The notes under the pieces were generated by a model. That model was not told where the DNA came from. It saw nothing but the letters and a program-made list of their open reading frames with translations, and did no database searches. DNA of 64,000 nt from Monocercomonoides exilis (Eukaryota > Preaxostyla > Oxymonadida > Polymastigidae). The translations under genes and the position numbers were made by a program. Location: NCBI GenBank assembly GCA_001643675.2, contig LSRY02000033.1:744001-808000 (forward strand), in the 5' to 3' direction. This document shows, one piece after another, positions 56,386 to 64,000 of the stretch. The first letter of the stretch is position 1; the number at the start of each line of letters is the position of its first letter.

Positions 56386-57994
56386 AGAAGAGGAAGAAGA
56401 AGAAAAGGAAGAGGAAGAAGAAGAAGAAGGAGACAAGGAAGGCCCCGAACGCGAATGACCTGAAGACGACTCATGCTTTTTAGAATGAGAGCGAGTTTGA
56501 CTTCTATCAGGCGACGTCGAAGAAGACGAAGGATTGATGTTCTGCTGCTGAGGCTTCAAGGACGAATCAGGAGGAAGTAACTGGAAATTCTGATAAGGCA
56601 CCTGCATTGGATTTAAAGATACTGTTTGATATAAAGGATTTTGAGCATTTGCCACTTGTTGATAAGGAGGAGGCCGAGGAAACGTCAAAAGTTGTTCAGA
56701 GGACTGAGAAGTTGTTGTTTTATTCAATGACTGATTTGTCGAGCTTAATGACTGATTTACTGAGCTTAATGACTGATTTATTGAGCTTAATGACTGATTT
56801 GTCGAATTTAACGACTGATTCATTACGGGATTCATTATTGGGTTCATTATTGGATTCATTGTTGAATACATATTTTGATAATCTTGTGGATAATAATTGA
56901 TATATGGATTCATTGCAACACTCATTGATTGACTATTGCCCTTTATCGGCTCCCACAGCTTCGGGTCCGAAACAATGAGCTTGATTTGCGCGCACTTCGT
57001 TGCATCCAGCAAAGGAGTTGATTCTATCAGGCCATTTATCGCACGTTTATCTACTAAACTTATGTTTTTTCCCCTGAGGTGCTGCAAAGCATTGGCACAT
57101 ACAGATATCAGCATCAGTTCACATTTCTTTTCCAGAAGATTTTCGTACAACGAGAGGACATCTCTTGTTTCCAATGTTTCACTGATCGGATCTCTTGATT
57201 CGGTTACTCGGAACGTCAATTGTTTGATTACAAACAGAAGTCCACTCTTCATTACAATTTCAGTTATACCGTTCACACAAAGTGGAACTTCAGAAGAACT
57301 ATGCGAATACGATGACTCATTAAAATTACCAAGAAAATCTTCTAATATTTTGAAAGCGGGTTTAGATATAGTTGGATCTCCACTCTATAAGCAAAAAATT
57401 AATTATTTTTTAAAAAGGATATAATTAGTACAACAAAAATAATTTTATATACAAAACTAGAAGGAGAATTGAACAGTTTTGTATATATGCGGAACGAAAA
57501 TCAAAAGCTACGTTCATATCCTCTGTACACCGTATTGCTAAACTTTGTAAAAGCAAAAGTGTTGAAACCTAAAGAATGAATTCAGAACAAAAAATTATTA
57601 ATATAGAAAAAATAGTAATGCAAACTTTAAGTTCTATATAACCACTATTATTTAAAATTTCCTCGCAAATTTTCAAGATATCATGACTCAATAAATACTC
57701 CCTGTGTGATTCTAAAATGCAATAATAGAAATGATAAATATTTTCAGTGAATCGATTACAATACTAAAGAAACGAAAAAACTTAAAGATGAAAATGCAAT
57801 AAGTTGATAAGCTGCTCTTACTGCTTCAAAATCTGTTTTATTTCTAAGCATATGAAGGAGGGGAGGTAACTGTTTTTGCAAACCAAATAGCATAGGACTT
57901 AAATGATAATTTTTGGAAAGAAATCTTTACAAACAGTATTTTCCGGTAAGCAATCATCCGTACCATCTTGCGGAAATTCAATATCTACTTTCAT
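55087..57994 (-). CDS. ARM/HEAT-repeat protein with two C-terminal zinc-binding motifs (five exons)
   Basis: Exons: 57994-57935, 57869-57782, 57711-57626, 57568-57458, 57384-55087; 880 residues; phases 0, 1, 0, 0; donors GTTTGT, GTTTTT, GTTTGC, GTTTTG. Residues about 20-240 are helical repeats of armadillo/HEAT type, with L-P-P-L-L-H-M-L-R-N, V-R-A-A-Y-Q-L-I-A-F and V-S-T-L-L-L-L-Q-S-L-A. A 21-bp tandem repeat encodes N-Q-S-L-S-S-x, followed by a Ser-rich region. Two zinc sites follow: C-x2-C-x12-H-x6-H (C-P-L-C-S-K-P-F, near nt 55960-55890) and, at the very C-terminus, C-x2-C-x11-H-x3-H (C-D-S-C-G-K-K-I-P-F). The latter resembles UBZ-like ubiquitin-binding fingers. The combination suggests an adaptor in RNA or ubiquitin pathways, but no named family is recognised. 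Short acidic/basic coding repeats (Ser tracts at about 55380-55455 and 56280-56430) are present. Divergent from SMC2. Confidence 0.72.
56725..56860 (-). repeat. 21-bp and 12-bp tandem repeats within the ARM/zinc-finger gene
   Basis: About five imperfect copies of a 21-bp unit (AATGACTGATTTxxxGAGCTT on the plus strand) encode N-Q-S-L-S-S-x. They are followed by three copies of a 12-bp unit encoding M-N-P-I. Confidence 0.8.
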
Positions 57995-58344
57995 TGAGAT
58001 CCAGCAGTCTAATGAATACGGAATCGTAAAATTCAGATATAACATAAGTAAAATAGGTTAAATGATAACATACAAAAACTGTTTTAGAAAAAATTCGTTC
58101 TTTAACAACCAACACCAATTCTGTATCCCACAAAATTATTCTTTTTTAGACAAAGAAAAGTTCATCATATATTGTTTGATCTTAAGTTTTTAATGTTTTT
58201 GTAAAGCAATAAAGATTTGAAAAATACATGTTATTTTATGTTTTTATGAACAATATCGTTAACAACCTTTATTAATATATTGGACCTTTCAAACAAAGTT
58301 GATAATATCTTGTTTTCGAAGTTTCCGCAAAGGAAAACACTTCA
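57995..58344. promoter_or_regulatory. Divergent intergenic region, ARM/zinc-finger gene / SMC2
   Basis: 350 nt between two head-to-head start codons; AT-rich with short T runs. It presumably holds both promoters. No further gene seen. Confidence 0.4.
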
Positions 58345-61300
58345 ATGTTCATAAAAGAGTTAATAATCAACGGATTTAAATCTTATCGTCAAGCAACGAG
58401 AATTCGAGGTTTTGATCCGACTTTCACCGCAATCACAGGATTAAATGGAAGTGGAAAATCAAACATTCTTGATGCTATATGCTTTGTACTCGGAATTTCT
58501 CGATTAGAGCAGGTTTTGTTATCATGCTCCATTGAATCAGATCGAATTTTTAATTTTTCCTCGACAAAACTTTGAATAAATATTAAATTTCCAAAATTTC
58601 CTTCAGGTTCGAGCTTTGTCGCATATGGATCTTGTATACAAACAAGGACAAACTGATATTAAAACTGCAAGTGTAAGCATTGTGTTTGATAACACAGATA
58701 AGCTTCAAAGCCCCGCAGGATATGAGCAGTGCGAAGAAATAATTGTGACAAGAACTGTTTGATAAAATATTTTATTAAACCTTGAGCGTTTCATCTTATT
58801 CAAATGATTATTCAACGAATTTTTATGACGTTATATTTCAAAAATTATTAGATTCAAGTTGGAAAACAGCCAAAGTATTATTTAAATGGAAATCAAGCCC
58901 AACCAGCACGCGTCCAACAACTTTTTCAGTCAGTTTCATTAAATATAAACAATCCTCATTTTTTGATTATGCAGGGGCAAATTACAAAAGTTTTAAACAT
59001 GAAACCAGGAGAGATCCTGGGAATGATTGAAGAAGCAGCCGGAACGAAAATGTTTGAAAAGAAAAAAGTTTCTTCAATAAAGATGATGGAGCGAAAGGAC
59101 AAAAAGTTAGAAGAAATCGATCGTGTTCTGAAAGAAACGATTGAACCAACACTAGACCGGCTGGCAAAAGAGCAAGAACAATACATGCGATGGGAGACAA
59201 TTAAGGGCGAAATCGAAATAATGGAAAAGAAGTTTGAGGGAATGCAATTTTATTGTCTTGTGAAGCGGTGGGAAAAGGAAGAAGAGAAAAAAGATGAGAA
59301 AGAGCGGGCGTTTGAAGACGTAACACACAAGATGGAGGAGCTGAGAGAGACCCGAGAAGAGCGAAAGCGGGAGAACACACAGGCGCTGAGTGAGGCTGAA
59401 GATAAGATGGGGAAAGTGCTGGAGATGTTTGGGGAGCAAGTTGAAGGGAAAGAGGAGAAGCAGAAGAGAGGCGAAAAGGAAGGGAAAAGGAAGCAGAAAG
59501 CGAGCAGAGGGAAAAAGAAGGGGCAGAAAGGGAAGATGGACATTGAAGGAGAAGAAGATCAAGAAGATGAAGAAGAAGATGATGATGAAGAAAACGACGG
59601 TGATGCAGAAGATGCTAATGATACAGAAAAAGCCAAAGGGAAAGGGAGCTCCAAAGGGAAAGGGGCCGACCGAGAGAAAGAGAAAGCCGAAGAGAAAGAG
59701 CTGAACAAGTCGTTTGCAGATCTGTTTATGCGCTTCACAGAGCTGCGGATGATGACAGAGAAAAGAGCAAGAGACGCTGCGGCGGATGTGCGCGATGCAG
59801 AAAACGAGGCGGCTGAAGAAAGAAAGAGCCTCAAAGAGCTGAAGGAGGAGCTGCAGGAGCTGCAGAGGAGAAAAGAAGAAGGCGCGGAGATGGTGAAGAC
59901 ACTTGCCACGCGGTTGGCAGAGGCAGAGGAAGTGTATGAATCGAAGCAGAAGCGAATGGACGAGGTTGCGCTGTCGCTTGCCTCGTCTTCGTCGGCTGCT
60001 TCGTCTTCGGCTTCGTCGTCTTCGCAGCCATCGGCAGCAGCAAGCGGCGAAAGAGAAGAGGAAGCGATCATTCGGGTGCTGAAGGAGGAGCTGAGGGCGA
60101 TGGAAGAGGAAGTGGTGGAGTTGGATCGCGATGCAGCAGCACTGAAGAAACGCATCCACAACAGAGAGAACGACAGGCGGAAATACGAAGAGATTGCAAA
60201 GAGAGAGGAAGAGGAAAAGAAGAAAGCGGAGGCAAAAATCGAGCGGTTGGAGGAGGAGATTCGAGAAGGAAAGAAAACTCTGACGGAGTTGGCTTCTCAA
60301 TACGAAGAGCTGACAACTGCATCACGTCGCTATTCTTCAGCTTCGTCTGCTTCATCATCATCATCTGCATCATCATCTTCTGTTTCATCTCATTCATCGC
60401 CAAATGACTATCACATGCAGCTGCAAGAGAGGATGAATGCGATTCAGAGGCAGCAGCAAGACATGCGAAAGAACATAGCCCAGCTGATGGCGCAGCTGTC
60501 GATGTGCTTCTTCGAAGGAGATCGGATGTGGGATTCTCAGACAGAAATAGAAGAACAGAAGGAGAGAGAAAGACAAGGCAGCAGCGACAGAAGAGGGACA
60601 AGTGCATTGGGAATGGAAGGAGAAGGAGAAGAAGACAGAAGGCGAAGCAGGAGTGGAAGAAGAGATACAACCATTTCATCATCATCATCATCTTCTTCTT
60701 CATCAAGACACACTTCTTCCTCCTCTGCTTCATCCTCCTCTTCCTCTTCTTCTTCTTCAATCATGTCACCACTTCGCTCGTTCTCCAACATTTGCTATCG
60801 GAATGAGGAGTATGGCAATGTGTGCACGCTGTTTGAGCTGCGCAACCCAGCCACAGATGTGATGCTGGAAGTGGTTGGAGGGAAGCGGCTGTTCAGTCTG
60901 GTTGTTTCGACAGCGCTGAAAGGGAAGGAAGTGCTGGAGAGGCTGAAGAGAGAGGGGGGAGGAGGCGCTGGAAGATCAGTGGTGATCATCCCGCTGGACA
61001 AGATTCAGGCGTGGACGCTGCAGCAGCGGCAGATTGAGGTGGCAAGAGACATTTTGAGGAAGAAGTACCCAAAAGCAGCAGCAGAAGCTGGGACGTCGCT
61101 GGCAGTCTATGAAGACGTCAACTCCCCTCTGTTTGTGTGTCCAGCGCTTGATCTGATCAGATACCCGCCAGAAGTGAAGAAGGCGATGACGTATGTGTTT
61201 GGGACGACGCTGGTGACGTCTTCGATGGAGAATGCGCAGCTGATTGCGTTTGACCCGCGGGTGAGGGCGCGTGTGGTGACAATCGAAGGAGACGTGATGG

Positions 61301-63826
61301 ATCCGCAGGGGCTGGTGACGGGCGGGTCGAGGAGAGGGATGATGCACGGGGAGACGATCTTGGGCAGGCTCGAACGGCTCAGGAACCTCAGGAGAGAGGA
61401 GAAGAGAATGGAGGTTTGGAGGCGGGAGGGGAAAGAAGAGGGATTGGTGGATAAAATGTGGGGGTTTTTATTTATTTCATTTTTTGAGGAATTTATATGA
61501 ATGAGAAAGAAGAAAGATAATTTTTCTATTTATTTGAACTTTTTTTAATATCATATTTTTATTTATTGCTTCATTCTTTTTACTCTATTTTTATTTCTTT
61601 TCAATTATTTCTGATAATTTCAGAAGGAACAGCGTGATCTTGAAAGAGAACTACGGACATTGGACAACCTGCTTCGTGCGATCAGAGAGAAGTCAGCAGA
61701 TGTTGAGCTGAAAGAACACGAATTGGTGCTTTTAAAGGGAAGCAGAAGAAGAGGAGACGAGAGAGGCAGCAGCGGAAGTGACAGCTCACTTGGGAATGAA
61801 GAAGGAGGAATGAGAAGATGGGAGAGAGAAGACAAAGAAGACAAGGAGCGATTGGAGGAAGGGATGAAGAAGAGGCAGCAGAAGCAGATGAGCATAGAGG
61901 AGATGAAAGAAAGAGTGAACCAGATACAAAAATCGATTGAAGATATGAAGAGAGAAGAGAAGGAGAAAGGGATGTCAGCAAAGCGAGAGAAGGAAAACGA
62001 GCAAAGAAAGAGCGATTTGAAGAAGCGAGTACTGGATGATCTGCGGAAGGAGGTGAAGAACGAGCTGAAGACAGTTCAGAACATCAAAAAGAAGAAGGAG
62101 ACACAAGAAATGGACTTGGCAGAGATGGAGAAGAGGATAGAAGCACTGCAAATAGTTGAGATACCAGCGAAGGAGAAGGAGATTGAGGCGATCCAGAAGA
62201 AGCTGGAGGAAGAGCTGATTCCGCAGAGGGAGAAGAGAAAGAGAGAGAACGAGAGGCTGAAGGAGAAGGAAAAAGAGGTGAAAGGAGTGAAAGAAGAGGT
62301 GGAGAGGAGGAAGAGACAGATGAAAGATTTGGAAGAGGAGGAGAGGCAGAGCGAGGTTAGGCTCACACAACTGAGGATTGTGCTGAAGAAGGCGATTGAC
62401 GAGGCAAAAGCAGTGAAAAACGAAGTCGATCACAGAAGAAGAAGAAGCCCTTGGCTTTCTCAAATTGAAAGGTGTGATATTATTCACTTTTGATTCCCAT
62501 ACTTTCAATGTATTTTTTAATTTGCTCAATCAATTTTTTTTTCATTATGGATTATTATTACTCATATTCATAAATAAATATATTAATATTAATATTTCCC
62601 CATTAATTGACCTCTTGTTCTATTTATTTGCAGGCAATTTGATGTTCCAGGGAGCGACTTTGACTTCCGCGAGAGAGAGATGCCAGCGCTGGACGAGATG
62701 AAGAAAGAGCTGGTCACAAAACGAGAGGAGCTGAGGCGTCTGTCAGAGAGAGTGAACAAAAAGGGGATTGGAGTGCTGGAGAGGACAGAGAAGGAGTTCA
62801 AAGACTTGACAGAGAAGAGGAAGAAAGTGGTGGAAGACAAAGAGAAGATATCGAAGGTGATTGAAGAGCTCGACAAGAAGAAGATAGAAACACTCCACAC
62901 AACATGGAAGCAGGTCAACACGTTTGCTTTGCTCTTTTGTTATTATTATCACATTTTCTCATTCAATTTAATGTAAAAATTATTCATTTTTTTTTCCTGT
63001 TTATTTTCACTTCCTTTTTTGTATGCCCCAGTGATTTTGGAGCGATATTTTCAGAGCTTCTGCCAGGAGCCTTTGCGAAACTAGAACCTCCATCACAATG
63101 GAGCGATGATACAGCAACAGCATCTTCATCAACCACACCCAGCGGAAGAGGCGGAGGAGGAGAAGAAGAAGAGAAGATGTTATCTCTGTCTGAAACTGGC
63201 CTTGAAGTCAAAGTGGCGTTTGGCGATGTGTGGAAGGAGTCACTTGCTGAGCTGAGTGGTGGGCAAAGGTATTTTAATTGTATTTATTCTGATTTGTCAT
63301 CATCATCATTTATTTATTTATTTTTATTTGATATAACTAACCTATTTGTTTCAGATCACTTCTTGCATTATCGCTTGTTCTCTCTCTTCTTGTGTTCCAC
63401 CCAGCGCCTCTGTACATTCTGGATGAGATTGATGCTGCACTCGATCTTTCCCACACAGAAAACATTGGAAGGCTGCTCAAGACGAAATTTGGCAAAGAAG
63501 CATCGCTCAAAGCTGGGCGGCCGCCTGCGCAGTTTCTTGTTGTTTCGCTGAAGGAAGGAATGTTTTCGAATGCGAATGTGCTGTTTCAGGTGCGCTTTGT
63601 TGATGGCACTTCAACCGTCACACGGATATCTGACTCAAGCAAAGAAGGAGGAAGAGGAGGAAAGAAAATGATCACTGGCGGGCGTTCAAGTGGATCTGAT
63701 TCGCGACATTCAACAGAAGAGAAACAAAGAGACAAGAAAAAACGCGACCAAGAGGAAGAAGACGAAATTCAATTTGTTGATGATGAGGCCATCTCAGGTC
63801 CAAAGAAAAGACCAAGACTCATCTAA
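58345..63826 (+). CDS. SMC2: SMC2, condensin ATPase subunit (seven exons)
   Basis: SMC2 pairs with SMC4 in condensin, which compacts mitotic chromosomes. Exons: 58345-58512, 58607-58756, 58852-61413, 61624-62471, 62634-62921, 63032-63268, 63355-63826; 1574 residues; phases 0, 0, 0, 2, 2, 2. Walker [11 protein letters not shown] is at residues 31-40. The N-terminal head has [12 protein letters not shown] and the SMC2 phrase [19 protein letters not shown]. The hinge lies at about residues 755-905. The ABC signature E-L-S-G-G-Q-R is completed across intron 6 (about 1411-1418). Walker [12 protein letters not shown] is at about 1437-1448, followed by V-V-S-L-K-E-G-M-F. Typical SMC2 is about 1200 residues; extra length is an acidic/Lys insertion (about 300-390), Ser tracts and a Lys-rich tail. 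The donor at 61414 (GTTTGG) was chosen because it restores frame. Confidence 0.95.
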
Positions 63827-64000
63827 CATTACACTTCTACACTTTTTCACAGTTCGCATTTCACTTTTATGCTTGTATTTTGCGTTTTCTAGTTATATTT
63901 TTGTTGAAGTTTTTTATTTGTTGAATTAATTGAAAGACAATTACAATCGTTTTTTTTTCTTGTTAAACCGTTTAATTAATTTTTGTAGTGGGAAACAGAT
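63827..64000. other. 3' flank of SMC2
   Basis: AT-rich sequence with T runs after the SMC2 stop codon; probable 3' untranslated region up to the window end. Confidence 0.5.

Noticed and set aside
1-64000. CRISPR arrays, bacterial operons, ribosome binding sites
   Set aside because: The window is eukaryotic nuclear DNA; no regularly spaced short direct repeats with unique spacers were seen.

Overview
This is nuclear DNA of a unicellular eukaryote, most likely a flagellate. The coding sequences are interrupted by short AT-rich introns (about 48 to 210 nt). TAA, TAG and TGA all end genes, so the code is standard. Proteins carry long low-complexity Ser, Glu and Lys stretches, and intergenic DNA is very AT-rich. 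The gene set (SMC2, RAD17, MED14, RTRAF, MEMO, glycogen phosphorylase, Piezo, sperm-tail PG-rich proteins) is that of a protist; an oxymonad or other excavate-type flagellate is my best guess, from general resemblance only.

Layout. 1-4536 (+): C-terminal three quarters or less of a Piezo mechanosensitive channel, cut by the window edge. 4863-9023 (-): RAD17 checkpoint clamp loader, three exons. 9302-12796 (+): coiled-coil protein with F-x-P-x-I motifs. 13095-20387 (-): MED14, the Mediator backbone subunit, three exons. 20621-27187 (+): very large unidentified Ser/Glu-rich protein. 27516-29803 (+): five-exon leucine-rich-repeat protein. 30041-30896 (+): small protein with an RVxF PP1-docking motif and a GC-AG intron. 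31136-32220 (+): RTRAF homologue. 32610-35166 (+) and 49149-51661 (+): two members of one unnamed family. 35264-38725 (+): four-exon unknown Ser-rich protein.

38726-41339 is gene-poor and holds a damaged or unresolved minus-strand coding remnant and tRNA-Ile(UAU). 41340-42472 (+) is a MEMO-family protein. 42721-45266 is a giant near-perfect palindrome in which a four-exon STPGR (PG-rich) gene is present twice, back to back, around a 72-nt spacer. 45746-48954 (-) is glycogen phosphorylase. 52304-53183 (-) is a decayed pogo/Tigger-like DDE transposase. 53477-54379 is a second, non-coding palindrome with a 67-nt spacer. 55087-57994 (-) is an ARM/HEAT-repeat protein with two zinc-binding motifs, divergent from SMC2 (condensin ATPase, seven exons) at 58345-63826 (+).

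The genes do not form an operon-like system; most are core chromatin, transcription, checkpoint and cytoskeleton functions. Many neighbours are head to head with 200-350 nt between starts. Exon-intron models were built by hand from reading frame, homology and splice signals; in every spliced model with a resolved start the exon lengths sum to a multiple of three. The most unusual items are the two palindromes, the duplicated family flanking the middle region, and the splice-donor usage (T at intron position 4 rather than A).
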